Positions 37,791 to 45,826 of a stretch of 64,000 bases of DNA are shown piece by piece. The notes beneath the pieces were generated by a model. That model was not told where the DNA came from and did not search any database. It saw only the letters and a program-made list of their open reading frames with translations. The stretch is from Streptomyces sp. NBC_01294. GTDB lineage: Bacteria > Actinomycetota > Actinomycetes > Streptomycetales > Streptomycetaceae. The translations under genes were made by a program, and so were the position numbers. The stretch spans positions 1,364,001-1,428,000 of the forward strand of contig NZ_CP108423.1 of NCBI RefSeq assembly GCF_035917235.1, in the 5' to 3' direction. Every line of letters begins with the position of its first letter. Within the stretch, counting starts at the first letter, position 1.

Positions 37791-38171
37791 TCAAAGCTTG
37801 ACGGCGATCGCCGTGTGCGGCCGCTTCCCCCGCCGCGCCAGGGTGGCGGGCACGTCCAGCGTCCAGAACTGCCAGGTGTACTTGCGCGACAGCAGCTTCC
37901 GCACCCGCCGCAGCCCCGCCTCGTCGAGCAGCCGGGCCTCGCCCTCCCACACGGGCGCCCCTTCCGCGACGCGTCCGCGCACGTCGCACGCGGTGACGGT
38001 GACCCGCCCGTCGTTGCGGATCCGCTTGACCTTCCACGAATCGCTGCGCGTCCACACGTAAAGCTCACCCCCGTCGGCCACCGCCCACACCGGCGTCGCC
38101 ACGGGTGTGCCGTCCTTGCGGAAGGTGGTGAGACTGACGTACCGCGCCCTGCCGAGCTCTTCGAGACCCAT
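37791..38171 (-). CDS. PPOX-class F420-dependent oxidoreductase
   Basis: The 126-residue split-beta-barrel protein has TTFRKDGTPVATPVW and LYVWTRSDSWKVKRIRND, the features of F420-binding pyridoxamine-oxidase-like reductases, including the Lys/Arg pair near residue 49. Such enzymes reduce a range of small molecules. It stands alone between the low-complexity protein gene and the fasciclin terminator. The length is normal. Confidence 0.9.
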   Translation of the reverse strand: MGLEELGRARYVSLTTFRKDGTPVATPVWAVADGGELYVWTRSDSWKVKRIRNDGRVTVTACDVRGRVAEGAPVWEGEARLLDEAGLRRVRKLLSRKYTWQFWTLDVPATLARRGKRPHTAIAVKL

Positions 38172-38253
38172 GCGCCGACCCTAGCGGGCGGGCGGGCACG
38201 CGGCGGCGTCGGCCGGCCTTCCGCGCACTCCCCCGCGCCGCACGGCCGGTGGC

Positions 38254-38282
38254 CCGGCACCCCGGGAGCAACGGGGTGCCGG
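38254..38282 (-). terminator. Hairpin downstream of the fasciclin gene
   Basis: CCGGCACCCCG (38254-38264) pairs perfectly with CGGGGTGCCGG (38272-38282) around a 7-base loop. It lies 36 bases past the stop of the fasciclin lipoprotein gene. Confidence 0.75.
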
Positions 38283-38318
38283 ACCAGCGGCGTGGTGCGC
38301 GGGCGCCGGGGCCCGCGG

Positions 38319-38993
38319 CTACTTGGGCATCAGCACGGTGTCGACGATGTAGACGGTCGCGTTGGCGGTCTTCACGTCGCCGCAGACCACACGCGAGGTG
38401 CCGTTGACCTTGTACTCCTCCCCGGCGCCGCCGGTGGTCACCTCTCCCTTCTGGAGCGTCTCGAAGGTGCCGCTCTCCAGCTGCCTCGGCGTCAGCTTCT
38501 GGCCGACCACGTGGTAGGTGAGGATCTTGGTCAGCGTCTGCTTGTCGGCGAGGACCTTGTCGAGCTCCGCCTTCGGGATCTTCGCGAAGGCGTCGTTCGT
38601 CGGCGCGAAGACCGTGATGTCCTTGGCGTTGTTCAGGGTGTCGACCAGGCCGGCCTTCTTGACGGCGGTGACCAGTGTGGACAGGGCCGGATTGTTGGAG
38701 GCCGCGGTGGCGACGGGGTCCTTGGCCATGCCGTCGAAGGAGCCGGCACCCTGCTTGGGTACGCCCGCACACGCCGGGCCGAAGGGCTGGTCGCCCGTCC
38801 CCGCACCGTCCACCGGCACCGGGGCACCGACATCGGCCGGGTCGCCGGCGGCTCCGGCGGGAGCGGCCCCGGCGTCCGCCCCGGCCCCGGCATCGGCGCC
38901 GGCGCCGGAGTCCGAGCAGGCTGCCAGCGAGAAGGGCAGGACGGCGACGGCGGCCACGGCGATCGCGGTACGGCGGATGCGCATGCTGTTCAT
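38319..38993 (-). CDS. Fasciclin-domain lipoprotein (MPT83/MPB70-like)
   Basis: The 224-residue protein has a lipoprotein signal with lipobox LAAC at about 23-26, an Ala/Gly/Pro linker, and a fasciclin (FAS1) domain from about residue 85. That domain shows ITVFAPTNDAFAKI and YHVVGQKL, as in the mycobacterial SigK-regulated proteins MPT70/MPT83. It is exported and anchored outside the cell. AAGGAG lies nine bases before the ATG. An array of 11-bp repeats lies in its leader. It is downstream of the molybdoenzyme gene and near a SigK-type sigma gene, which points to shared control. Confidence 0.9.
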   Translation of the reverse strand: MNSMRIRRTAIAVAAVAVLPFSLAACSDSGAGADAGAGADAGAAPAGAAGDPADVGAPVPVDGAGTGDQPFGPACAGVPKQGAGSFDGMAKDPVATAASNNPALSTLVTAVKKAGLVDTLNNAKDITVFAPTNDAFAKIPKAELDKVLADKQTLTKILTYHVVGQKLTPRQLESGTFETLQKGEVTTGGAGEEYKVNGTSRVVCGDVKTANATVYIVDTVLMPK

Positions 38994-39020
38994 GATCGAT
39001 TGCTCCTTGGGTCGGTGGTT

Positions 39021-39098
39021 CTCAGTGCGTACTCGGTGCATATTTGGTGCGCATTTGGTGCACACTCGGGCGCGCGTTCGGCGCGTGTTCGGTGCGCA
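39021..39098. repeat. Seven phased 11-bp repeats upstream of the fasciclin gene
   Basis: Units start at 39021, 39032, 39043, 39054, 39065, 39077 and 39088. All are 11 bp except one of 12. The consensus is YTYGGTGCRYA on the + strand. The array lies between the molybdoenzyme stop and the fasciclin start, ending 28 bases before that ATG. A period of one helical turn is what a cooperatively binding protein would need. It does not encode a plausible peptide. Confidence 0.8.
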
Positions 39099-39169
39099 CC
39101 CGGTTCTGCGGTCGGGGGTCGGACTGCGCTCCCGCCGCGGCCGGCGCCCAGGGCCGGAGCGGCGGCGGA

Positions 39170-40753
39170 TCAGGGGACGGTGACGAAGACGCTGTGCCGC
39201 CCGCTCGCCCCGTCGGGGACGGTCCGGGCCCGCTCCTCGGTCTGGACCTCTCCGGTGCCGTCGGTGGCGCGGACGGTGAGGGTGTGTCCTCCGGGTACGG
39301 CCCGCCACGGGTACGACCACTGCCGCCAGGTGTCGACGCTGTGCTGCGCGGCGAGGTCGGCGTCCTGCCAGGGGCCTTCGTCGACGCGGACCTCGACGCG
39401 GTTGATCCCGCGGCGCTGGGCCCAGGCCACGCCGGCGACCACGACCGTTCCGGCGGCGGGACGCGCGAAGGGCCTCGGGGTGTCGATGCGGGCCTGTGTC
39501 TTGACGGGGGCCCGGCGGGCCCATGCGCGCCGGACCCAGTACGGGTCGTAGGCGTCGAAGGTGGTGAGTTCGATGTCGGCGATCCACTTGCAGGCCGACA
39601 CGTATCCGTAGAGGCCGGGGACGAGCATCCGTACCGGGAAGCCGTGGTCGAACGGCAGGGGCTCGCCGTTCATGCCGACCGCGAGCATCGCGTCGCGGCC
39701 GTCCATGACGTCCTCGACCGGGGAGCCGAGGGTCATGCCGTCCACGGACCGGGCGACCAGCTGGTCCGCCCCGCCGCCTTGGGAGGGCGGCCGTACGCCG
39801 CACTCCCGCAAGAGGTCCGCCAGGTCGGCGCCCAGCCAGCGGGCGGTGCCGAGGTACGGGCCGCCGACCTCGTTGGAGACACAGGTCAGGGTGATGTCCC
39901 GCTCGATCAGGGGCCGTACGAGGAGCTCCGCGAGGCTGTAGGTGCGGGGCGCGGTGACACCCTTGCCGTGGATCCGCAGCCGCCACGCGGCGGCGTCGAC
40001 CTTCGGGACGGACAGGGCCGTGTCGACCCGGTAGAAGTCGCGGTTCGGCGTGGTGAAGGGGCTGATTCCGGCGGCCTTCAGCCGCGCCCCCTCGGGGACG
40101 GGCGGGGCGGGCGAGGCAGGGGCCGGCAGGACGAGGGCCTTGCGGGAGGCGACGGCTCCCTGCCCGCGGCGGCCGCTCAGGCCGCGGCCCGCGAGACCGG
40201 CCCCGCCGGCGGCCGCCACGACGGCGGTGGCGGCGGTGAGGAAGCGGCGCCGGCTCCAGCTGTCCACGGGGTTCCCGTGCCCCGGCGACGCCGTCCCGGG
40301 CGGAGCCGCCCGGCCCGCCAGGACGTACAGCGCGCCGGCTCCGGCGACGGCCCCGAGGAGCGAGGGCAGGACGTCCACGGCGCCGGTGGCGTCCGGCCGG
40401 CTCAGCGCGGCAGCGCTCCCGACGAGCCCGAAGACGAGGACGCCGGCCGCGCCGAGCGGGCGGGAGCGGAGCGCGAGCAGCCCCAGGGCGACGGCGCAGG
40501 GGACGAGCAGGGCGAGGATGCCGAGCTGCAGGACGAGCTTGTCGTCCTCCCCGAAGGTCCGGATCGCGAAGTCCTTCACGGGGGCCGGAGTCCGGTCGAT
40601 GACCGCACGGCCGACCACGGTCACCGGTGCGGCCGCCGGCCGGAGCAGACCGGCCGTCAGCTCGCCGACGGCGAGCGCGGTGAACGCGGCCGACAGGCCG
40701 GACAGGGCGGCGGCGAGGGCTTGCCGGGCGAGGGTGGTGCGGAACGTGCTCAC
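39170..40753 (-). CDS. Membrane-anchored sulfite oxidase-like molybdoenzyme
   Basis: The 527-residue protein starts with four membrane helices (about 10-35, 75-95, 100-120 and 127-147). A twin-arginine-like SRRRFLTAAT at about 167 precedes a fifth hydrophobic stretch. The catalytic part (about 220-525) is of the sulfite oxidase/YedY-like fold, with the molybdenum-ligand Cys in LTCVSNEVGG and GFPVRMLVPGLYGY. A C-terminal Mo-co dimerisation domain contains WSYPW. The active site probably faces outward. The start is GTG 40753, only seven bases after a SigK-like -10 box, suggesting a leaderless message. Partner and substrate are unknown. Confidence 0.87.
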   Translation of the reverse strand: MSTFRTTLARQALAAALSGLSAAFTALAVGELTAGLLRPAAAPVTVVGRAVIDRTPAPVKDFAIRTFGEDDKLVLQLGILALLVPCAVALGLLALRSRPLGAAGVLVFGLVGSAAALSRPDATGAVDVLPSLLGAVAGAGALYVLAGRAAPPGTASPGHGNPVDSWSRRRFLTAATAVVAAAGGAGLAGRGLSGRRGQGAVASRKALVLPAPASPAPPVPEGARLKAAGISPFTTPNRDFYRVDTALSVPKVDAAAWRLRIHGKGVTAPRTYSLAELLVRPLIERDITLTCVSNEVGGPYLGTARWLGADLADLLRECGVRPPSQGGGADQLVARSVDGMTLGSPVEDVMDGRDAMLAVGMNGEPLPFDHGFPVRMLVPGLYGYVSACKWIADIELTTFDAYDPYWVRRAWARRAPVKTQARIDTPRPFARPAAGTVVVAGVAWAQRRGINRVEVRVDEGPWQDADLAAQHSVDTWRQWSYPWRAVPGGHTLTVRATDGTGEVQTEERARTVPDGASGRHSVFVTVP

Positions 40754-40760
40754 ACCCTCG

Positions 40761-40787
40761 GTTCGGCGTCCGCCGGTCGGCGGATGG
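40761..40787 (-). promoter_or_regulatory. SigK-like promoter of the molybdoenzyme gene
   Basis: On the minus strand CCATCC (40787-40782) and CCGAAC (40766-40761) are separated by 15 bases. As I recall, the mycobacterial SigK consensus is CCATCC/CCGAAT. The same boxes with identical spacing occur upstream of the sigma factor gene here. Confidence 0.6.
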
Positions 40788-40889
40788 GTCCCTCACTCCT
40801 TCGGGTGATGGGGGCTTCGGCTCCTGACGGGATCCGGCGCCGCCTCGCGGGGAAGGGTCCGACAGTTGACCGGCTTTCGGGAAACGCCC

Positions 40890-40916
40890 CCATCCGCGCG
40901 CCCGTCCGCTACGAAT
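40890..40916 (+). promoter_or_regulatory. SigK-like promoter of the sigma factor operon
   Basis: CCATCC (40890-40895) and ACGAAT (40911-40916) are 15 bases apart. This implies autoregulation of the sigma gene and matches the divergent promoter at 40761-40787. The gap 40754-40998 otherwise holds no gene. Confidence 0.6.
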
Positions 40917-40998
40917 GCACCAGCGGATCCACCCCCCAGGATCCGCGGCCGGGCCGCCCTCGGGCAGCCCGGCCGCCACGTCGCACAGGAGGACCGCC

Positions 40999-41076
40999 AT
41001 GCGAGGGACAAGCCGCCTCCGGCCGGCCGCGGCCGGACGGCGCCGTACCGGGTCGTCGCCGGGGCAGGTCGCGTGA
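40999..41076 (+). CDS. 25-codon leader ORF before the sigma factor gene
   Basis: ATG 40999 has a full AGGAGG six bases upstream, the best ribosome binding site in this area. The Arg-rich 25-residue peptide (MRGTSRLRPAAAGRRR...) ends in TGA that overlaps the sigma factor GTG as GTGA (41073-41076). The sigma gene itself has only a weak site. This arrangement suggests translational coupling through a leader peptide. The peptide resembles nothing known to me. Confidence 0.5.
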   Translation: MRGTSRLRPAAAGRRRTGSSPGQVA

Positions 41077-41684
41077 CCCGGCCGCTGCCGTTCGACACCG
41101 GCCGGACGGGTCGCGCCCGCCCGGGCGGGCGCCCCGACCGCGCCGACCTGGCCGAGACCATGGGACGGGTCGCCCACGGCGACAAGCAGGCGTTCTCCGC
41201 GCTCTACGACGCCCTCTCGCCGCTGGTGTTCGGGATCGTGATCAAGGTCGTGCGCAACCGCGCCCAGTCCGAGGAAGTCGCCCAGGAGGTGATGATCGAC
41301 CTCTGGCGGCAGGCCGCCCGCTACCGGCCCGAGGCCGGCAGCGTCACCACCTGGGCGGCGGCGATCGCCCACCGGCGGGCCGTCGACCGGGTCCGCTCCG
41401 CGCAGGCGGCGGCCGACCGCGACCACGCCCAGGCCGCGCGCGACCACCGGACACCGTTCGACGTCGTCGCCGAGCAGGTCGAAACCCGGCTGGAGAGCGA
41501 GCAGGTCCGCCGTTGCATGAGCTTCCTGACCGAACTCCAGCGGCACGCCGTGACACTGGCCTACTACCAAGGCCTGACCTACCGTGAGGTGGCCGAAGCC
41601 CTGCACACGCCGCTGCCGACGATCAAGACACGCATGCGCGATGGGTTGATCCGGCTGCGCGACTGCATGGGGGTCACCGCATGA
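41073..41684 (+). CDS. sigK: ECF sigma factor, SigK-like
   Basis: The 203-residue group IV sigma factor has region 2 at about 40-105 (LYDALSPLVFGIV, EEVAQEVMIDLWRQAARY) and region 4 at about 145-200 (LQRHAVTLAYYQGLTYREVA, LPTIKTRMRDGLIRLRD). The overall sequence resembles SigK of mycobacteria. The start GTG 41073 overlaps a leader ORF, and the stop overlaps the anti-sigma gene by ATGA. The divergent molybdoenzyme and fasciclin genes are the likely regulon, mirroring the SigK control of fasciclin lipoproteins in mycobacteria. Confidence 0.88.
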   Translation: MTRPLPFDTGRTGRARPGGRPDRADLAETMGRVAHGDKQAFSALYDALSPLVFGIVIKVVRNRAQSEEVAQEVMIDLWRQAARYRPEAGSVTTWAAAIAHRRAVDRVRSAQAAADRDHAQAARDHRTPFDVVAEQVETRLESEQVRRCMSFLTELQRHAVTLAYYQGLTYREVAEALHTPLPTIKTRMRDGLIRLRDCMGVTA

Positions 41685-42430
41685 ACCAGGAGCGCCACGA
41701 CCTCCACGTCCTCGCCGGCGCCTACGCCCTCGACGCCCTCGAACCGGCCGAGCGCGAGGCGTTCACCGCCCATCTCGTCACCTGCGAGGCCTGCCGGCAC
41801 GAGGCGGCGGAGTTCGAGGCCACCGCCGCTCGCCTGGCGGCCGCCGCGGCCCAGCCCCCGCCCGCCGAGATGAAGCACCGGACCATGGCGGCCGTCGACG
41901 GCGTGCGCCAGCTCGCGCCGCGCACGGCCACCGTCACCACGCCCGTCGCGATCGGCGGCGCGCTGCGACGCGGGGCCCTGCCGTTCGCGGTCGCCGCGAG
42001 CGTCGCCGCCGCCCTGTTCGGCGGACTCGCCGCCTGGCAGCACCAGGAGGGCCGGCAGTACGAGCAGCGCGCCCTGAAGGCCGAACAGCACACCGACACC
42101 GTCGGGGCGGTCCTCGCCGCGCCCGACGCACGGGCCTTCCACGCACCCGCCCGCAACGGGGCGGCGACCACCGTCGTCTCCTCCACCCGGCAGAACCGGG
42201 CCGTCTTCGCCGCCGCCGGGCTGCCCGCTCCCGCGCCGGGGCGTACGTACCAGCTGTGGCTGGAGCGGTCGGGCACCATGCGCCCGGCCGGCTTCATCGA
42301 CCGGGACGGCACGGTCCTCCTGGAGGGCGACACGGCGGGCGCCGGCGCGGTCGGCCTCACGCTCGAACCGGCCGGAGGATCCCTGCGGCCCACCACCCCG
42401 CCCCTGGTCCTGCTGCGCCTGCCCACCTGA
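41681..42430 (+). CDS. rskA: RskA-like anti-sigma factor
   Basis: The 249-residue membrane protein has an N-terminal anti-sigma domain with the zinc-binding pattern H-x3-C-x2-C (HLVTCEAC, about residues 27-34). A membrane helix at about 103-123 and an extracytoplasmic RskA domain (about 125-249, NRAVFAAAGLPAPAPGRTYQ, LERSGTMRPAG) follow. It should hold the sigma factor inactive until regulated proteolysis releases it. It is translationally coupled to the sigma gene through ATGA. Confidence 0.92.
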   Translation: MNQERHDLHVLAGAYALDALEPAEREAFTAHLVTCEACRHEAAEFEATAARLAAAAAQPPPAEMKHRTMAAVDGVRQLAPRTATVTTPVAIGGALRRGALPFAVAASVAAALFGGLAAWQHQEGRQYEQRALKAEQHTDTVGAVLAAPDARAFHAPARNGAATTVVSSTRQNRAVFAAAGLPAPAPGRTYQLWLERSGTMRPAGFIDRDGTVLLEGDTAGAGAVGLTLEPAGGSLRPTTPPLVLLRLPT

Positions 42431-42488
42431 GTTCCACCCGCCGCTCCCGTACGAGCGCGGTGCAGCGGTTCAGCAGTGCAGCGGTGCC

Positions 42489-42665
42489 TCAGGGGCCGCC
42501 CGGTACACCGGGCTCCACGGCTCCGTGCCGGCCCCGGCCGTCCGCTTCGCGTGCGGGACCCGGCCGGTCCTCGGGCAGTGCGCACGCCGCGAGGAGCAGG
42601 CCTCCCGCGAGGAGGGCGCCGACGGCTGCGAATCCGAGTCGTTTGGCTGCGTTCGTGGCTGACAC
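42489..42665 (-). CDS. Small putative lipoprotein
   Basis: This 58-residue ORF starts at GTG 42665 with GAGGG four bases upstream. It encodes a basic head (TNAAKRLG), a hydrophobic core (AVGALLAGGLLL) and a lipobox-like LAAC, then a short polar tail PEDRPGPAREAD. It is convergent with the anti-sigma gene and on the same strand as the XRE gene. No homologue is recognised. The coherent signal sequence with a ribosome binding site makes it more than chance. Confidence 0.45.
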   Translation of the reverse strand: MSATNAAKRLGFAAVGALLAGGLLLAACALPEDRPGPAREADGRGRHGAVEPGVPGGP

Positions 42666-42768
42666 ACCCTCACGCTTGCCCCGGCCTGCCCGATTCCCAC
42701 CGCCTATTGGGCCGTTCGGCCGCGGGGCCCGCCCGAACGGCAGGCCGGGCGCTCACCCCGCGGAGGCC

Positions 42769-43020
42769 TCAGGCCGGTACGACCGTGCAGCGCCGCAGGA
42801 CGTCGTCCAGCGAGAGCCCGAGGGCCTCGGCGAGGGCGGCGACCGTGAAGAAGGCCGGGGTGGGCGCCCGGCCGGTCTCGATCTTGCGGAGGGTCTCGGC
42901 GGAGAGCCCGGCGCCGGCCGCGACCTCGACCATGCTGCGGGCGCCGCGGGCCTCGCGCAGCAGGGCGCCGAGCCGCTCGCCGCGCTCGCGCTCTTCGGGG
43001 GTGAGAGGGGTACGGACCAT
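42769..43020 (-). CDS. XRE-family helix-turn-helix regulator
   Basis: The 83-residue single-domain regulator has a helix-turn-helix at about 20-75 (SMVEVAAGAGLSAETLRKIE, GRAPTPAFFTVAALAEALGL). It is divergent from the methionine aminopeptidase gene, with a 64-base gap containing palindromes. It is most likely an autorepressor that also controls that gene. Confidence 0.9.
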   Translation of the reverse strand: MVRTPLTPEERERGERLGALLREARGARSMVEVAAGAGLSAETLRKIETGRAPTPAFFTVAALAEALGLSLDDVLRRCTVVPA

Positions 43021-43040
43021 GCCCCCATCGTACCCCGCAC

Positions 43041-43084
43041 GCCAATAAGTATCCCGTTATAGTTATACCGGTATAGTTATTGGC
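43041..43084. promoter_or_regulatory. AT-rich divergent operator/promoter for XRE and MetAP genes
   Basis: TATACCGGTATA (43064-43075) is a perfect 12-bp palindrome. GCCAATAA (43041-43048) pairs with TTATTGGC (43077-43084). A -10-like TATAGT (43072-43077) ends seven bases before the MetAP ATG, and no ribosome binding site is present, so the transcript may be leaderless. Such AT-rich sequence stands out in this genome. Confidence 0.6.
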
Positions 43085-43852
43085 ATGGTGGAACTGAAGA
43101 CAGACCTTGAGATCGACAAGATGCGCGCCGCGGGCCGGGTGGTCGCGCACGCGCTGGCCGCCGTACGGGAGGCCGCGCACGTCGGGGTGTCCCTGCTGGA
43201 CCTGGACCGGGTCGCCCGCGAGGTGCTCCGCGAGGCCGGCGCGACCTCGCCCTTCCTGGGCTACCGGCCGCGGTTCGCGCCGGTGCCCTTCCCCGCCGTG
43301 GTGTGCGCCTCGGTCAACGACGCGATCGTGCACGGCATCCCCGACGACTACCGGCTGCGCGACGGCGACCTGGTCAGCATCGACTGCGGTGCGAAGCTCG
43401 GCGGCTGGGTCGGCGACGCGGCGGTCAGCTTCACGGTCGGCCGGGCCCGCCCCGCCGACCTGCGGCTGATCGGGACGGCCGAAGCGGCGCTCGCGGCCGG
43501 GATCGCCGCCGCCGTGCCGGGCAACAGGATCGGGGACATCGCCCACGCCGTGGGCACCGTCGGCCGCGCCGCCGGGTACGGCGTCCCCGACGGCTTCGGC
43601 GGCCACGGCATCGGCCGCAGCATGCACGAGGACCCGGGCGTGCCCAACGAGGGACCGCCGGGACGCGGCATGAAGCTGCGCCCCGGCATGGTCCTCGCCA
43701 TCGAGCCGATGCTGACCGCCGGCGGCACGGACGACTACCGGTGCGACGCCGACGGCTGGACCCTGCGCACCGTCGACGGCAGCCGCGCCACCCACGCGGA
43801 GCACACGGTCGCGATCACCGCCGACGGCCCCAGGATCCTGACCGCTCTGTAG
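43085..43852 (+). CDS. Type I methionine aminopeptidase
   Basis: The 255-residue enzyme has all five metal ligands: two Asp in [19 protein letters not shown], His in [13 protein letters not shown], and Glu in AIEPML and HAEHTVAI. It removes N-terminal Met from new proteins. The housekeeping copy in Streptomyces usually sits with ribosomal genes, so this is probably a second paralogue. Its own XRE regulator and apparent leaderless start suggest conditional expression. Confidence 0.93.
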   Translation: MVELKTDLEIDKMRAAGRVVAHALAAVREAAHVGVSLLDLDRVAREVLREAGATSPFLGYRPRFAPVPFPAVVCASVNDAIVHGIPDDYRLRDGDLVSIDCGAKLGGWVGDAAVSFTVGRARPADLRLIGTAEAALAAGIAAAVPGNRIGDIAHAVGTVGRAAGYGVPDGFGGHGIGRSMHEDPGVPNEGPPGRGMKLRPGMVLAIEPMLTAGGTDDYRCDADGWTLRTVDGSRATHAEHTVAITADGPRILTAL

Positions 43853-43866
43853 GAGCCGCCCGCGTG

Positions 43867-45666
43867 CTACGGCCTGCCGTGCGGGTGGACGACCATGGCC
43901 GAGCCGCCGCCGCGGCGGGTGGGCTCGGCCGCCGCCAGCCAGCGGCCGTCCGGCAGCCGCTGGACGCCGGTGGCGGCGCCGATCTCCGGATTCTGCCGGA
44001 AGCGCTGGCCCAGTGCCTCCAGTTCGGCGCGCAGCGGACTGTCCCACAGGGCCGGCTCCAGCTCGGTGGTGGCCTGGTTGCGCTGGCTGGCCCGCGGCGC
44101 GGCGATCGCGTCGACCAGCGGCAGACCCCTGTCCAGGTGGCCGGTCAGGGTCTGCAGGACGGTGGTGATGATGGTGGCGCCGCCCGGGGAACCCACCGCG
44201 AGCACCGGCCGGCCGTGCTCCAGCACGATCGTCGGGGACATGGAGGAGCGCGGCCGCTTGCCGGGGCCGGGCAGGTTCGGGTCGGAGACTCCGGGCGCGG
44301 CCGGGGCGAAGGAGAAGTCGGTGAGCTCGTTGTTGAGGAGGAAGCCGCGGCCCGGGACGGTGATCGCGCTGCCGCCCGTGGACTCGATGGTCAGGGTGTA
44401 GGACACCACGTTGCCCCAGCGGTCGGCGACCGTCAGGTGGGTGGTGTTCTCCCCTTCGTACGTGGTCGGGGCGGCCTGCCCGGTCGTGGCGCAGGGCACG
44501 GGGTGGCGCGGGTCGCCGGGGGCGAGCGGGCTGGTCAGCGTCCGGTCCGGCCGGATCAGGCAGGCCCGCGAGTCGGCGAACCGCTGCGAGAGCAGTTCGC
44601 GCGTCGGTACGTCCTCGGCCGCCGGGTCGCCGACCCAGCGGCCCCGGTCGGCGAAGGAGATCCGGGAGGCCTCGATGAAGTGGTGCAGGTACTGCACCTC
44701 GGAGAGCTTCGAGAGGTCGCTCCGCTCCAGGATGTTCAGCGCCTCGCCGACGGTGGTGCCGCCGGAGGAGGAGGGCGCCATGCCGTAGACGTCCAGGCCG
44801 CGGTAGCCCACGCGGGTCGGGTCCTGCCGCTTGGTCGCGTACGCGCGCAGGTCGCGGGTGGTCAGGTCGCCGGGCCGCACCTTCCGGGTGGCCGCCGGGT
44901 CCACCGGGGGCGTGCGGACGGCCCGGACGATGTCCTCGGCGATGGGGCCGCGGTACAGGGCGCCGGTCCCCTTGCGGGCGAGTTCGGCGTAGGTGGCGGC
45001 CAGGTCGGGGTTCTTGAAGGTGGAGCCGACCACCGGGAGGGCGCCGCCCGGCAGGAAGAGCTTCGAGGTGTCCGGGAAGTCCTTGAAGCGGGCCTCGTTG
45101 AGCTCGGTCTGGGCCCGGAAGGTGGCGTCCACCGTGAAGCCGTCGCGCGCCAGTTTCTCGGCGGGCTTGAGCAGGTGGCGCAGCGGCCGGGTGCCCCAGT
45201 CGTCGAGGGCGCTCTTCCAGGTGGCGGGGGTTCCGGGGACGCCGACGCCGAGGCCGCTGGTCTGGCCCTCGGCGAAGGGGATGGGCGCGCCGTTCTCCTG
45301 GAACAGCGCGGCGGTGGCCGTGGCGGGGGCGGTCTCGCGGCCGTCGATGGTGTGCACCCGGCGCGAGCGCGCGTCGTAGTAGACGAAGTAGCCGCCTCCG
45401 CCGATGCCCGCCGAATAGGGCTCGGTGACACCGAGCGCGGCGGCGGTGGCCACCGCCGCGTCCACGGCGTTGCCCCCGGAGCGCAGCACGGCGATGCCCG
45501 CGGCGGAGGCGTCGGCGTCGACGCTGGCGACGGCCCCGCCGTAGCCGGCGGCGACCGGCACCTTGGCCGGTGCGGGCGGGGCCGGCGGCGGGGCGGCGGC
45601 GCCGGTCGAGACGAGTGCGGCGACGAGGGCCAGCAGCGGTAACGTGCGGGCGGCGGGACGGTGCAT
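43867..45666 (-). CDS. ggt: Secreted gamma-glutamyltransferase
   Basis: The 599-residue Ntn-hydrolase precursor starts with a signal sequence (about 1-25, core LPLLALVAALVSTGAAA). The large-subunit part has GGNAVDAAVATAAALGVTEP and GGGGYFVYYD. Autocleavage should occur before the catalytic Thr in NTTHLTVADRWGNVVS, and the small subunit has RPRSSMSPTIV and GSPGG. It hydrolyses or transfers gamma-glutamyl groups, for example from glutathione or from poly-glutamate, outside the cell. It is convergent with MetAP, with a 14-base gap. The next gene upstream is divergent. Confidence 0.93.
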   Translation of the reverse strand: MHRPAARTLPLLALVAALVSTGAAAPPPAPPAPAKVPVAAGYGGAVASVDADASAAGIAVLRSGGNAVDAAVATAAALGVTEPYSAGIGGGGYFVYYDARSRRVHTIDGRETAPATATAALFQENGAPIPFAEGQTSGLGVGVPGTPATWKSALDDWGTRPLRHLLKPAEKLARDGFTVDATFRAQTELNEARFKDFPDTSKLFLPGGALPVVGSTFKNPDLAATYAELARKGTGALYRGPIAEDIVRAVRTPPVDPAATRKVRPGDLTTRDLRAYATKRQDPTRVGYRGLDVYGMAPSSSGGTTVGEALNILERSDLSKLSEVQYLHHFIEASRISFADRGRWVGDPAAEDVPTRELLSQRFADSRACLIRPDRTLTSPLAPGDPRHPVPCATTGQAAPTTYEGENTTHLTVADRWGNVVSYTLTIESTGGSAITVPGRGFLLNNELTDFSFAPAAPGVSDPNLPGPGKRPRSSMSPTIVLEHGRPVLAVGSPGGATIITTVLQTLTGHLDRGLPLVDAIAAPRASQRNQATTELEPALWDSPLRAELEALGQRFRQNPEIGAATGVQRLPDGRWLAAAEPTRRGGGSAMVVHPHGRP

Positions 45667-45826
45667 CCGGACCTCCAGTGGCAGCGTGCGCCGAGCCTAG
45701 CCGCCGCCCCGCCGTCCCGTCAGGGCGTCGGCCCCGACGCGCGGTTCACCGCCCCGGACTCCGCCCGGACGGGAGTCCCCGGACCTGCCGCTGACCCCGG
45801 ACGCGGGATGCCCTAGCATCCCGCGC

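Noticed and set aside
38319..41606. A 1,095-codon minus-strand frame that contains the fasciclin protein at its end
   Set aside because: Only the last 224 codons have protein-like sequence with a lipoprotein signal and ribosome binding site. The rest is antisense to or overlaps the molybdoenzyme and sigma factor genes.
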